Assembly (NCBI GenBank): GCA_009617715.1
Contig: VTFK01000304.1
Location: 372,001 to 436,000 of the forward strand
Direction: 5' to 3'
Source: Plectrocnemia conspersa
Taxonomy: Eukaryota > Arthropoda > Insecta > Trichoptera > Polycentropodidae
DNA: 64,000 nucleotides
The position numbers and the translations under genes are program-made. The notes below the pieces were generated by a model. It saw only the letters and a list, made by a program, of their open reading frames with translations. It was not told where the DNA came from and searched no databases. Positions 34,221 to 45,990 of this stretch are shown in pieces (within the stretch, counting starts at the first letter, position 1; every line of letters begins with the position of its first letter).

Positions 34221-37200
34221 AGATTAAAATAGTAATAATAATTAATCAACTGTATTATTTGTAGGTTTTGCTACCTGCTCATCGGTAACATTCGTTTATA
34301 TTTGTCTATTCGAACATATGTTTTAAAAACTTTAAAAATGTAAGTGTCATATTGATAATCCACTTTTCCTATTTTTTTGCCAGTACGTTGCTTTCATGCG
34401 TATAAAAATAAGGACCATCGTTATTTTCAAGTCGTTACTACACTATCGTGTTGTTTGTAACGAATAGTGATACAAAGTACACATTAAAGTAATTTTAAGC
34501 AGAGTTTAGATCTTGAGATAATATTTATGTATTTGTCGGGACCACACATAATCGTTGCGACAAAAATAGCCATAAAGAACTTGTTTATTGGACTAATGTA
34601 TTTGTCATAATAAATTTTTTCAGTGGCGTGAACAAAGGAATAAGTTTTCGACCGGCTTTTATTTACAGTTACAAAATAACTAGCTTTAACAAATTCAATT
34701 TAATGGGTCGATGGCAAATGCGGTGTATATTTCTAACAAACAAGTATTGAAACCTAAATTACACATTCTTTAAATTGAGAATATTTTGATATATCGGTTC
34801 ACAGTTGCACGTCATTGAGATTGGACCGGTGATTTAGAACTGAAAGTGACGTTGGACTTTTTCTTATTTTAAAGAGTATATAGACTATAATATAATCGTA
34901 CTGAATAATTTTATTTAAAACTATTACTTCGCTTTCTACCTGGAATAATTGATAGAGAGAGAGAGTGCAGCTAAACTCGCAATATATAGACATGTATTCC
35001 AAGAGTTCTTCCTGATATTTGAAACAACTTAAAGATCACATGACGCAGTACTAAGTAGATGATAGGCATTTATTATTGCGATTTCAAAACAGCTATATAA
35101 AAAAAATCTTATTTATATGTGAAGTTATTTTCTGATTTAAAATGTATTGAGTAACTTTATTTTAACTCTTAGTTTATATCATACAATTCGAATTATTAAT
35201 AAATATATAAATAATAAATTGAATAGCAAGAAAATACACGTACAAACATACGTATTAAATAAAAAATAATTAAAATATATAGAAACCATTTGTAATATAC
35301 CAAAAAATATTATATTAGACAGCTATATATTCAATACATTAATCATAAGAAGTTCAATTTTTGCGCTACATATTTAATCATAAAAATTATAATAAATAAA
35401 TAGCAAAAACTAAACATACTTATTTTTGAAATATATACTTTTAAATTGTATAGCAATTTCATTTTCATATCAATCTGGAAAATATAAAATATATAAATAT
35501 TTCATTCAATTTTTTTTCAAAAAATAAAAAATATAATCATTGAATTTTAGAATTTTGCTTAAGCTAAGACATTTTGTGTAATTTTATATACTAATTTAGT
35601 TATCCTATCTTTTAGCAAAAAAATTGTTTGTATGTGTAATCGTATATTGAGAACATGTGCTTTGAATGCCTCTTAGAAAGCCGACGATCGCGGCTGTAAA
35701 TTAAAATTTACAACATATACTTATCGAATGTGGATCAAATAAATTGAATTAAATAATTAATACGACACAAACACTTTCACCTAAGCCTATCTCTACATAT
35801 ATATAACAATATCATAAGAAACATTTTACAAGGCGTTAATAGATTTAATTAATAAATATCGCATTAATGTTGTAAAAGAGCGTGTCGAAATATTTATTAT
35901 ATTGTATATCCGTTTGGTTAAATTAACTGCGGGCGGTTAATGGAGTGTGTAAAAGTGTGGAGTATAAATATTATTAATAAGATAACGATCGGTGACTTAA
36001 TATTATTATGTGTATGTACTAATGGTATAATGAACGAAAAGTGGGGAAAAGTTAAGCATGTTGAGCAAAGTTGTACAATGTGGTTGGAATTAGTCATATT
36101 ATCGTATTAAGCGTTGAAGGTAAAAAACTGCCGGTATTTAAGTCGTGATACTCATTGTAATTGATTTTTTTAAGCGGAAATAAATATTGAAACATATTAT
36201 GTAACTTGAATTATTGACAATACTAAAACATATTTTTATTACTATAATATTAAAGTTTATTGTGATATCTAAACTAAAATATATTTTAGTTTTAATAAAA
36301 TCAAACAGGCTTAACAAATACTCCTAATTTCATAAACTTGAGATATATAAAATTCAATTACTATAGAGTTCATTTTTTAAATCAAATATGTATCATACAT
36401 TTATCAAGAATTTTAATGAACTAATTAAAAATGTAGTTACTGTATTGGTAATTTAAAAGAGTTCACATTATTATGTACTGAATTTTAATTGCTTCATAAT
36501 TAAAATGTGACATTATGCTATAAAGCTCATGCAAAACGTATTTAATTATAAAAAGCATGTATAAACATACATAAAACCTCGAGTAAGTGCATAATCATTT
36601 AACCAATTAAAAATATTTTAAACCTAAACATTATATAAGAAAAATATTAAACCAGTTGAACATACTCAACTATACGTTAATGTTCAGTATATTTTGTAAT
36701 GATTCAATTCAAGTGTAAAATATCTTAGAATTTTATTTTATATAAATAAATAACTATTACGTACACATGTATACATAAATGGTAATTAATAAATAAAATG
36801 TAAAAGATACTAAAAAAATTATATATTATTTATAATTTTATAAATTTGCACTCTCAATAAAGACGAATATTAATAATAAAATATAGTTAAGAATCATTTG
36901 TTTAGTTTACAATATATTTATATATAACTTTCGTGACTATTGTACATATTTATAGTTCAAAAGCAAGACTTCTCTACATAAAAATATCTATTGCACATAA
37001 AAATCATTACTGCACATTTCTATATTAAAGCAAGTTAATTTTGCCACAATGCTAAAAAAATTAATATTTTAGTTTAAACTGTTTTTTTCTGTAAAAAAAA
37101 CTTCAAAAATGTATCACCGTTTTAAAACATTTTTTTTTGTAGAAAATTTCAAAAGTTAATTTCTCTTTAGATTATTAATATAATATTTACAGAGATCAAA

Positions 37201-37484
37201 TATATAAACCTGATTTTATTTGTTAAAAAATTAATTACCATAATTATATATAAAATAAACATTTATTTTTAACCAAACACATTAATGACATTAACAAGGT
37301 ATAATATATAATCGTCTTTATTAAGATAAAAAAACGGTAATCAAATACCATTCTGTCAGTAATTAATTTTTTTACAATTTTTCTTAAATTGTCTTAAAAA
37401 ATTAATTCGAATGTTTAATTGCATTTTTGCAATTTTATTAAAAAAAACATTTAATTAAAATTTCTTAACAGCTTAAAACCCGAT
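34221..37484. other. AT-rich desert
   Basis: Over three kilobases of AT-rich DNA. Noted inside: a dispersed repeat with a (GA)n tract (34914-34966) and a perfect 22-bp palindrome at 36271-36292 (AAACTAAAATA and its inverse). The sequence around 34380-34700 is slightly GC-richer. No gene seen. Confidence 0.6.
34914..34966. repeat. Dispersed repeat copy with (GA)n tract
   Basis: ACTTCGCTTTCTACCTGGAA matches ACTTCGCTTTCGACTTGGAA at 20635-20654 in 17 of 20 bases. A short GATAGAGAGAGAGAG tract follows. Confidence 0.45.
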
Positions 37485-37549
37485 GACTCGTATACGAGTC
37501 TTGCAAGAACATTGCTTAGGGGCCGTGAACCCAGGCATGAGTCCTGGGT
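37485..37549. repeat. Palindrome plus hairpin
   Basis: GACTCGTATACGAGTC at 37485-37500 is a perfect 16-bp palindrome. ACCCAGG (37529-37535) pairs with CCTGGGT (37543-37549) around a 7-base loop, a T-arm-like geometry. The patch is isolated in AT-rich DNA. It may be a SINE fragment or a small structured site. Confidence 0.6.
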
Positions 37550-37559
37550 CATGCGTTTT

Positions 37560-38400
37560 CTTTTATTAAAAAAATATTATATACTATAAAGTTTGTCTCT
37601 ATATGACAATCAGAAATGGTAGTATAATATTTCTACGTACTATCAAATAAAAAATAAATTATATTTTACTTCAAATTTTTGTAAAAAAAATCGTCTTATC
37701 ACATTGCAACACAATGCTATGAGACGTCGCTTTTTGGGGCACGCGAATTTTTTTTTATGAAATACATATATGAACCATAATTATTTATTTTATATAAAAA
37801 TATTCTTTTATGATACACTTCTTAAACAGAAATAAATTTCAAGGTCAAACTGACTGGATAGGTAAAAATAAACCAATGCAATCAAAAGAAATCGAAACAT
37901 CCCGGTTGATAATACATCAATTGACATAGTTGTTCAACCTAAAATTCTGAATGTTATTGCAAAATATTTAAAAAGTAAAATCGTTAAGCTAAATGTAGAT
38001 AAATTAGATAATACAGTAACCAAAGAACTTCCGAAAACTATCATCCATTTCCTTACGAATATTTTCCCTAGTGCTTGGTATTTTGAAATTTTGTCAGCAT
38101 TTAGAAAACCGCATTGATTCACAGATTAAGAAACAAGAAGAAAAAAGCTACAATTTGGATAAATTATCTTTGTATTTGTTTATTGTAAAATAATTGAAAA
38201 AAATATTATTGCACTTAAAATAATATTTGAGGAATAAAATCATGAACGAATAAATATGTATTTTTCATTCTTAATAATATGCGTAAATGTAAAATGGTTG
38301 CAATGGCTACAAATCAATTATTTGTAATTTAATAATATATATGTTTAAATGCTTTTATAAATTTTTGTATAAACGATTTATAAAAAAATCCGTTAATAAT
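37560..38400. other. AT-rich stretch, no gene called
   Basis: An 80-codon stop-free plus-strand stretch without ATG ends at 38117, and a 62-codon minus frame overlaps it. Neither shows a known domain. Frames of this length are expected by chance here. Confidence 0.5.
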
Positions 38401-38404
38401 TTAA

Positions 38405-39240
38405 TATAATTTGCACTCACCAAATTTTTCGGCGTCCTCTTTCTGCTTACAACTGTCACTGACACGTTTATTTTCCTCACTACACTTAGAAACCACACTA
38501 TATCACATTTATATTTATTTTTTATTATTTACACTATTTTTATATATTTGCAAAGCAAACACGACATTTTTTCCTCACATATATCTCCACACTTTTTTTT
38601 TATTGGCCAATGATTTTTCAGCTTATTTGATGGATCGACAGCACGAGCACGGTAAGATGTGGTAGAAACTGGTGAAATGTCCACTGAATTCGGCATCCAT
38701 CTTTTAGCCTTACTCAAAAGAAAATCTTTGAAGTTAATTGTGCTGTCACGTTTTAAATTACGAATTATACTGAACGAATAAGACAATGCGCATTGAAATA
38801 AATGAAAAACAACTTTTTTTGTTTATTCCGTTGTTTTTTTTTAAATATTAGATAACTAGACGCGATTAACATTTTTATATATTTATAACAGTCGATTATA
38901 CATTGAGGCTTATATATTGTAAAGGCCGTCATTCTGTGTTTTTCCCGTGTCTATCATCTGGCTGTTATGAAAAGTAAGTGTTATTCTAAAATCTCTTTTT
39001 TTATTTGTTTTCCAAATTTAGATGAGCATTTTACCTTTTCTGTCATGTTTCATCTGTAAGAGCCTTAATTTTATATTTTTAAGATTCTGGCAGACCCCTA
39101 TTTTGCCGGATTGTTTCACAAAGTTCTGTTTTCACACTAACCATCACTGAATGAAAATAAATAAAGGGCGTTGGACTACGCGTCTTTAATTTTTTCCAAA
39201 AAGGTTTTATCTTCTTCGTTTATTTTGGTTTGATTAAAAA
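38405..39240 (-). pseudogene. Possible decayed coding region, identity unknown
   Basis: Several minus-strand segments look protein-like: an 85-codon ATG frame at 38529-38786 containing SYRARAVDPSNKLKNHWP, a segment near 38408-38486 containing KCSEENKRVSDSCKQKEDAE that runs into GGTGAGTGC (a good splice-donor match near 38407), and EEDKTFLEKIKDA near 39180-39220. They lie in different frames with stops between. I recognise no family. RARAVDPS is faintly like the EPC N-terminus but too short to mean anything. A transposon relic is as likely as an old gene. Confidence 0.25.
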
Positions 39241-39785
39241 TATTTTTTTCAAATTAAAATCACAATCACAAAATATCACTGAGAAAAGAGCAATTTTTGC
39301 GATACGTTTCGGTCGATAGTTCAGAAGAGACTCGATATACTGCATTCCTTAGATTATAAAATGCATTTTTTTGTATCTGATTGGAATTGCCAAATTCGGG
39401 GTGCGTCATATACTCTAATAGATTCATTTTCAAAAGATATGTCTTAATATATTTATGAGAAAAATCATAAGAAGCTACATATTAAATTTCAATAAAATAT
39501 CTTAATTGGTTTACAAGTTCTAGGGAATTTACTAAGAAAGATAATTGTTTGCCATTATTCTGCGAAATCATCCGGCCACCAAGCAAAGTTCTGCAAAAAA
39601 AACCGGTCGGTAAGCTGTTAAAATAAAATATTTATTTATTTTAATAAAGTTGCTCAAATATTGATTCAACAAATAAACATATTTTAATATTTCAATTTTA
39701 ATTAATTTTGCTGTAATTATATTTTAAAATATGTGGCATATGTTTGAGTAAGTTTTATATGAAAGTTATTGGTGTTTGTTTGATT
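39241..39785. other. AT-rich stretch with possible transposon-end fragment
   Basis: GCCAAATTCGGGGTGCGTCA near 39389-39408 is unlike its surroundings and resembles ends of DNA transposons I have seen, but no partner end is found. It adjoins the tandem array. Confidence 0.35.
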
Positions 39786-41060
39786 TTCGGTCGCGTAACA
39801 ACCTCTAAAGTTTTGGCGTTGTATTATATTAAAACTGGTTTTGCCATTTTTAACCAAAACACTATATTTTACTCCAGTTCAATTTTTGTTCTGTCTTCGT
39901 TCGAGTAACAAGCAAAAATAAATCTATTTACGACTTTGATTTAAAAAGCTTTTTTTCTAAATTTATTATTTAAAGATAAACCTCACGTTGGACGTATTAT
40001 TATTGAATATACATTAATGTGTATGTATTATATGTGTATGTTTTGTTGCGATGAACTTATTACCATAATGTAAAAAAATGTGTTTCGTTGTCAAACAGTA
40101 TTTTGCCATCCAAAACAGACATTCTCTAATTAACTACAATAATTTTTTGTTGTGTCTTCAGTCGTGTAACAACCCCAAACTAAAAATTGTTGATGATAAT
40201 AAAAATTTGAAAAAAATAGTCACAAAAGAATTTAGTTCCAATAATTTATTTCTCACTTATAACACAACCTGTTTGAAAATAAATATATAAGCACGTGCTT
40301 AGCATATATATAAATGTAAAAAATTGACGTTTTATTTACAGAAAGTGTAAAAAATGTATTTTATTTTGAAACTGTTTTTTTCTTCCCCAAAGAAACTTGC
40401 TTTTCTTAACTCAAACTTTTTTTTTGTCATTAGTAGTGAAATGAACGCAAATTTCAAAAATTAACGACTTTGATTCAAAAGTTTGCTTAAAAAAAATACC
40501 TTTAAAATATAGATTTTAAAATATAACATATGTTTAGATTATATATTTACATATGTATGTATACGTAATATATTATTTGTATAAATGTCTTGGCGTTTTA
40601 ATGAAACTTTTTAACAGAAATTACAAATTGTCGAGTATTGTTTTGGAACCATTTTTTTGTTATTCTAAATAAGACATTCTATATGTATATTAATTTATAT
40701 TTTATCTACAGTCGTGTAACAACCCCAAATTTAAATTAAAATAATTTATCATTAAATATGAACCTTACTCTAGACATATTCTTATTTTTTTAGTATATGC
40801 GTATTTGTAGCATTTGTATATACTATGTAGGTATATATGTACATACACGTATGTAATATATGAAACATAGATGCAAAAGCATTGCTTAACAGTAACATTT
40901 TTTTTAACTCAAGCTTATTTTCGTTTAGTTTGAAGTCGTATAACAGCCACATATTAAAAATTATTAATCGAGAGTAAAATTATTTTGTTACAATTTATTC
41001 TTGAAATATGAACCTCGCACTGGATATATCATAATCGTATGTAATAGTATAAGCACATAT
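39786..41060. repeat. Degenerate tandem array, period about 260 bp
   Basis: A TCGTGTAACAACCCC-type motif recurs at 39790, 39901, 40162, about 40434 (weak), 40712 and 40936. Most steps are 224-278 bp. A second motif, GAACCTCRCACTGGACATATT-like, follows 50-80 bp later at 39978, 40760 and 41010, then a TATGTATA-rich segment. ACGACTTTGATT occurs at 39930 and 40464. Order is conserved while sequence is strongly diverged, so this is an old minisatellite or satellite-like array. Confidence 0.7.
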
Positions 41061-41189
41061 GATCTTTATGCAATAATTGTATAAGATTTTTAACTAACTA
41101 TCGTTACTACGTGATACTAGATTATAATCAGAAATACTAAGTATCTTTATAAATCTGATCATGAAATATGCTTATATTGGCAACCCTGT

Positions 41190-41610
41190 TGAAATACCTC
41201 ACGGGCAATAATAGTCGCATGCAAAGCTGTCATTGGGGCCGTTTAATATTTATAGTTTATTCTCGTATGGGCATCCATTAAATCCTGTTACACTTCCTCC
41301 GCGGCTCACACACGTTCACGGCCTATAATTTATGGTCGTATAAATTTTCGTCCGCGTCCGGACGATAGCACACTCTTGCACTATAGTGGTATCACTACGG
41401 CTTTTTTCCATCCCGCTAAATTAATTCCACCGTCGCACAATATTATTACATGCATTACGCAACGCGACGCAATTTAACTCGGCGAGCCGACATGTCACAT
41501 CGATAACTAATTATTTAAACGGCCGAAGCCGTTTTAATTATCAACCGGGCTAGTGGACGTTGAGCAATTTGCATACGGCGCCGGACGGTTATCGCTGGAT
41601 TTGATGCTAA
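41190..41610. promoter_or_regulatory. GC-rich island with octamer and Hox-type sites
   Basis: A perfect octamer ATTTGCAT lies at 41567-41574 and ATGCAAAG at 41219-41226 (POU type). TTTATGGTCGTATAAA near 41328 carries Abd-B-like cores. CGTCCGGACG is a palindrome at 41355-41364. AAACGGCCGAAGCCGTTT at 41517-41534 forms a 7-bp stem with a CGAA loop. CCATTAAATCC and AATTAATTCC cores are also present. No coding frame. One of the best candidate enhancers here. Confidence 0.45.
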
Positions 41611-42585
41611 ATTGAAAAAATTAGAATAAAGACCATATATATATATGAAGTCAAGTCAAGTCAACAACACAAGGTCAGTCTCCAATAACCGAATCTTTTC
41701 TTACCATGTGATTAGAAACAGATTTAGAAACTGCTTAACATTGTTTATAAAATCCATTGATTTTTAGCGCCTTATCAAAAATATTGAGATACTATTTCGT
41801 ATTTTGGAAGTATAGGTTTAATATTAATAAATACTAATACGTAGGAAAAGGGCAAGAAAATGTGGGAGATGAAGCAAAAAAAAATTAATTCTTATTTGGT
41901 AAATTTTGCAACTATAATTACTGAAGTATGATCATGGAGCATCAATACTCCAATACTCTTTTTGCTTATCGGATTTTTAATTGTTAATTTATATGTATTA
42001 TTTCAGTTTTCATACAATATAATTTTGCTGTAATTTTGTTCTCACCTGGTCGATAAATAAGTACCACAAAATATCATCATATTGCCACAATATTTTTTTC
42101 GGGTGTAAACTCGATTGCATATCTTTTTGAACATTCTTTACTGTCTATATATTATTCCAGGTATATATTTTAGTGAAAGGCAGATGGTTAGTGACAGGGG
42201 AATGGCTGAGATACTGATGATCTAACAAAACTTGACGAAAGTAATTGAAGAAGTATTATGTACACTTTTCAATAGTTCTTGATGCACAATTTGTCATCCT
42301 TTTGTTATGAATTTAGTTTATTTCTTAAGATCAGGAAATGTTAACGTCTTGAGAACCAAATCAAAATATATTCTTAAATATTTTCTTTTACTATGTTACT
42401 ATATAAGGTTTGAGGAATATAAAAATTTAAACTTTGTTGAGTTCGCCCATAATATTCTAAACGCCTTATACGATTAAATCAGGAAGAATGTTGCTCCTAC
42501 TTTTAAAATCTTATTCATAAACACGATACCCGATTGGTTCAAATATGATTTATTCTAACCACATACCGTGTACGATGTTTAAAAA
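41611..42585. other. AT-rich stretch
   Basis: A short (AAGTC)n tract sits at about 41648-41661. Nothing else. Confidence 0.6.
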
Positions 42586-42589
42586 CAGC

Positions 42590-43180
42590 CGCCACCAACA
42601 TTTTTCGACCTACGCGAATGTTGTTGCATAGTGCGCTCGGTCAGTGTCGAGCAAATTTCCTACGCCGATAGCGATCTACGGTGGCGCGTTTGTTTTATTG
42701 CCGGTCGAGTGTTATTGTCCGAGTAATTGTGACCGCTTGGGGTCTATCTGACCCAAAGACGGCAGATAAGCCGATCAATAATAATGGAACGTATGCACGA
42801 GCAAAATACCTTAATTGGATCACGAAACGGCTCTAGCGAAGCACAGAAGAGCTATTATAATGGGGTGACCACGCCTTGTCGAGAATGTGAAACTTTTCAG
42901 ATTTCACAAGCGACATCTGAACGCAACGCGACTCAGATAAAATCATCAGCGGGAGGACATTTTAGATTCGTCTCGGGCGATAAAGACTTAGTTTATTATA
43001 GCCGCTTGTATGAGGCGAGCAAAAATTGCTAATATATGCATAGTGTCATATCCGATTGTTGATGTGAGAGTGAAGTTTATAGATTGGTTTCGAGAGTGAC
43101 CGGTTGTGTGTGTACACTGATTAAATCTGCATTTACTGTGTATAAAATTGCAATCGTGATGTGAATACAAAGCAGTAAGA
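42590..43180 (+). promoter_or_regulatory. GC-rich island, possible promoter/first exon
   Basis: GGTCAGTGTCG near 42639-42649 fits the arthropod initiator TCAGT. About 145 bp downstream an ATG (42784) opens an 82-codon frame to 43032, hydrophilic and unrecognised. GCAGTAAGATG near 43171 could act as a splice donor. TGACCGC (RUNX-type) near 42731, GATAAG near 42765 and TGACCGGT at 43097-43104 are also seen. No TATA box or DPE fits well. It may equally be an enhancer. Confidence 0.3.
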
Positions 43181-43619
43181 TGTAATGGTTAACGTAACAC
43201 ATATTAATTATTATTTAATTCAATTTAAGAATTTTATTTGTAGCAATGCAAAATTCATCATCAAATTAATCATTGATACATGTTGACTCAATATAACTTT
43301 TTGCCATAAAGACTTTCTGTAAAAAAATAATATATCGACTATTATACGTATATGTATAATTATATTTTTTACGAAAAAACTTTTATAAAGACAAATACAT
43401 TTCTAAAACTAATAAACATTTATAAAAATAAACTGCAGAACAATGTATTGCAGTGATTTTTAAGCAGGATGGTTTAAATTTTCTCCTTACAGTTTGTTTT
43501 AAGTAAAAATTCATAATTTTAGTATTATATGAACCTAAAATAAATATAAATGGTTAGTAGTTTAAAATAAACAACCATTTTTATATTATAAGGATTATAT
43601 TTAATAAGATTTTTAGTAT
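43181..43619. other. AT-rich stretch, nothing seen
   Basis: Plain AT-rich DNA up to the hAT target duplication. Confidence 0.6.
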
Positions 43620-43627
43620 CCAAATAT

Positions 43628-43863
43628 TAGTATCGTAGCTAGGGTGTGTGCCGCCCAGGGCGATCTTTAAAATTGCCCCACCCCCCCCTACATTTTTTGC
43701 AGGGTCATAAAATCAGCATTTCTTAAAATAATAAATTGGTTATAACTAAGCTCTTGTTATTCGTAAGAACCACACTAGATGATCCTATCGCGAATATGCC
43801 ACCCCCAAGCAAGTGCCGCCCGGGGCGGCCCGCCCCCTTCGTCCCCCCATAACTACGCCACTG
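43628..43863. mobile_element. hAT-type MITE with exact 8-bp target duplication
   Basis: The right end inverted reads CAGTGGCGTAGTTATGG and the left end reads TAGTATCGTAGCTAGGG, matching at 12 of 17 positions. The element is flanked by CCAAATAT at 43620-43627 and 43864-43871, an exact 8-bp duplication. The 236-bp body is unusually C/G-rich near both ends (GTGCCGCCCGGGGCGGCC near 43814). No coding capacity. CAGTGGCGTAG-type ends are typical of hAT non-autonomous elements. Confidence 0.9.
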
Positions 43864-43871
43864 CCAAATAT

Positions 43872-44189
43872 GATATTTTATAATCAATTTTTTCGTATAA
43901 TGTCTGGGTAACGCATAAAATTATTAGGGCATTGAGGATGCTTGGCTTAAATAATTTATTAGCAATTCGCGTTATGTACGATACTATGCGTAAAGTCTTC
44001 AAACATAGCTCCATTATTAGGAATCCAAGTGAAACGAAGTACTCCTTGTTGTTGGAGATAATTTTAAAAAAAATCTGGAATATCTATACAAAAAATTCTG
44101 AAATATCCAGTGATTTTTGCTATGAGTGTTGGAACACAATTCATTGCATTCTCGGCGTAGAAGTAAATTAATAAAGTTGCTAGTGGGTG
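43872..44189. other. Stretch with one unassigned frame
   Basis: A 79-codon plus frame (43932-44171) is not recognised and lacks supporting signals. Confidence 0.4.
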
Positions 44190-44330
44190 ACATGAAAACC
44201 CGTCAATGTTCGGTGACATTCGACTGCGAGTTTTAGTGTGTCCTCGAGAGTCGTGATCGCGTCCCTTATTCTTGATCGTTGCGGCCAGGACGTCGGCGAT
44301 AGCTATGAGGAATTGAAAAAATATGTGGGA
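44190..44330. promoter_or_regulatory. Small GC-rich island
   Basis: CpG-bearing block with GGCCAGGACGTCGGCGATAG near 44284-44303 and a direct GTGACAT repeat near 44187 and 44213. Regulatory role inferred only. Confidence 0.25.
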
Positions 44331-45235
44331 TGTAGTTGTTTTTGTATTTTTTTTAACATTTTTTTTTAATATTTTTTGTGAAATGGCAATTAATTCATGT
44401 TATTTTATGTTTTTATTAGGATAATAACGCAATAAAATAACTAATAAATGAAAATTCTAATATAAACAAATTCAAAACATAGTCTCTTGCTAAAATATCA
44501 ACATACGGTACAAATATTATTATCGTTTAACTCATTGCACTCGAGAACGCTTTGTTATTGGGTAGGTAGTCTACTCGGAAACAACTAAATATGCATTTCT
44601 TATTTCAGGTTTAAATGTTGTGGTTCTCTCAAGTACCATTGGTTGACGATCAAAGACAAAACACTTTGGTGACCACTTTTTAAAAAATAAATTCAACAAA
44701 ATACCAAAACCTAACTCTTAAATAGAAAAAAGTAATTGCTTATCAACTAATCATTTATTGAAACTGATAAATGCTTAATAATGATTTTGTACTATAACTA
44801 TGTTACTGTCTTTAGAAAACACTTATCTTAAAGAGAATATTATATGTAAAAAGTCCGTGATAGAGAAGAACTATAATTTCAATGCTGATTATCTCGAACG
44901 TATGAGAGATATTCTTAAAGTAGATATATAAATATATTAAATATGTTTAAGGCATTTCAATAAAAATAGTCTTTGAATTAGTTTAAGAAACTTTTAAAAT
45001 AATTTCATCATAAAGCAAAAATGTTTCTTAGTTTCCAATAGAGTTTTTAATAACCAAATCATGAACGTTCTTGCTTTTTGCTTTATTGTGTTTATTCCTA
45101 ACGTTATTTCCATAAATAAATGAAAAGCGTCACAAGCCTCGCACTAAAAATTGACACACAAGTTCTAGCGGATACAGCAATGTTGCCAACTAGGTAAAAA
45201 AATGCCGCAATTTTTGCTAGCATTGTATCTTTCTG
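44331..45235. other. AT-rich stretch, nothing seen
   Basis: Plain AT-rich DNA, slightly richer from 45120. Confidence 0.6.
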
Positions 45236-45239
45236 AATA

Positions 45240-45740
45240 TCGTATGTTTGAGTTTCAAGCACACTCACCCGTTTATCTCAGTCGTATCAACGCTACGCCT
45301 ACGTTAGTCCACTTATTTGACTTACAAACAGTTACAGCCTATGTAGCAAAGCTATGAGACATTATTTTTAAGCTTTCCACCCCGTCACCTTCTCTGTGTC
45401 ACTCTCGAATCGTGTCATTCACGCTCCGGCGCGAAGATACGAACGATACGAACAGGTCCGTCCAATGGCAATTTGTTTGTGTCGCGCGATCGCTATCTGG
45501 CCAGCTGCTGGACCAGCGGGCTACATAATGAGATTGTCCAGATACAAAATATGTACGAGAGAACAGTACGTAGGCCACGATAGTAATTACGTCGGCCAGA
45601 AGTGGAGAGTGTGCGGCCCAGGAAGCGTGCGCGAACGCGTTATGAAATTTACGACACAATGGACGCTCATTGTGTTGTTGCTGCTGAAAAGTCATTAGTG
45701 AGATTAAGTAAACATGAGACCGCTATCTCCTGGTTTTACC
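45240..45740. promoter_or_regulatory. GC-rich island with tandem GATACGAAC
   Basis: GATACGAAC is tandemly doubled at 45436-45453. CCAGCTGCTGG at 45501-45511 is an 11-base palindrome with an E-box CAGCTG. CpG content is high through 45640. Open frames of about 100 codons occur on both strands over the same bases (45396-45698 plus, 45399-45695 minus). This is what GC-rich non-coding DNA gives, and neither is recognised. Confidence 0.4.
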
Positions 45741-45883
45741 GTGGATGAAGGCGCGGGATGTAAGTACATAAATAGATAAAACTGAAGAAGAGTATTATAC
45801 TATCGATAGTTGAATATAGCCTCTAGTCGCGTTAACAACATATATATTATACAATATTCCTCAAAGTCGGGTCTAGGAATATT

Positions 45884-45990
45884 TTATTTTTTATTTATTT
45901 ATTTATTAAAATTATAACCATCATGACCTGACAGGTAAACCTAATGCGTCACGATAGTCAAAAGATAAATACAATATAATGATTTAATAA
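45884..45990 (-). mobile_element. Non-LTR retrotransposon 3' end (5'-truncated)
   Basis: Reverse complement of the tail at 12985-13085: TGACCTGACAGGTAAACC and AATGCGTCACGATAGTC preceded by (ATTT)n at 45889-45906. Two opposite-strand copies with the same 3' terminus and tetranucleotide tail identify one LINE family. Confidence 0.7.

Noticed and set aside
37873..38117. 80-codon stop-free plus-strand stretch
   Set aside because: No ATG and no family match. Stretches of this length are expected by chance in 64 kb across six frames.
45396..45698. About 100-codon ORFs on both strands
   Set aside because: They cover the same bases and cannot both be real. Neither has a recognisable domain, and GC-rich DNA explains them.
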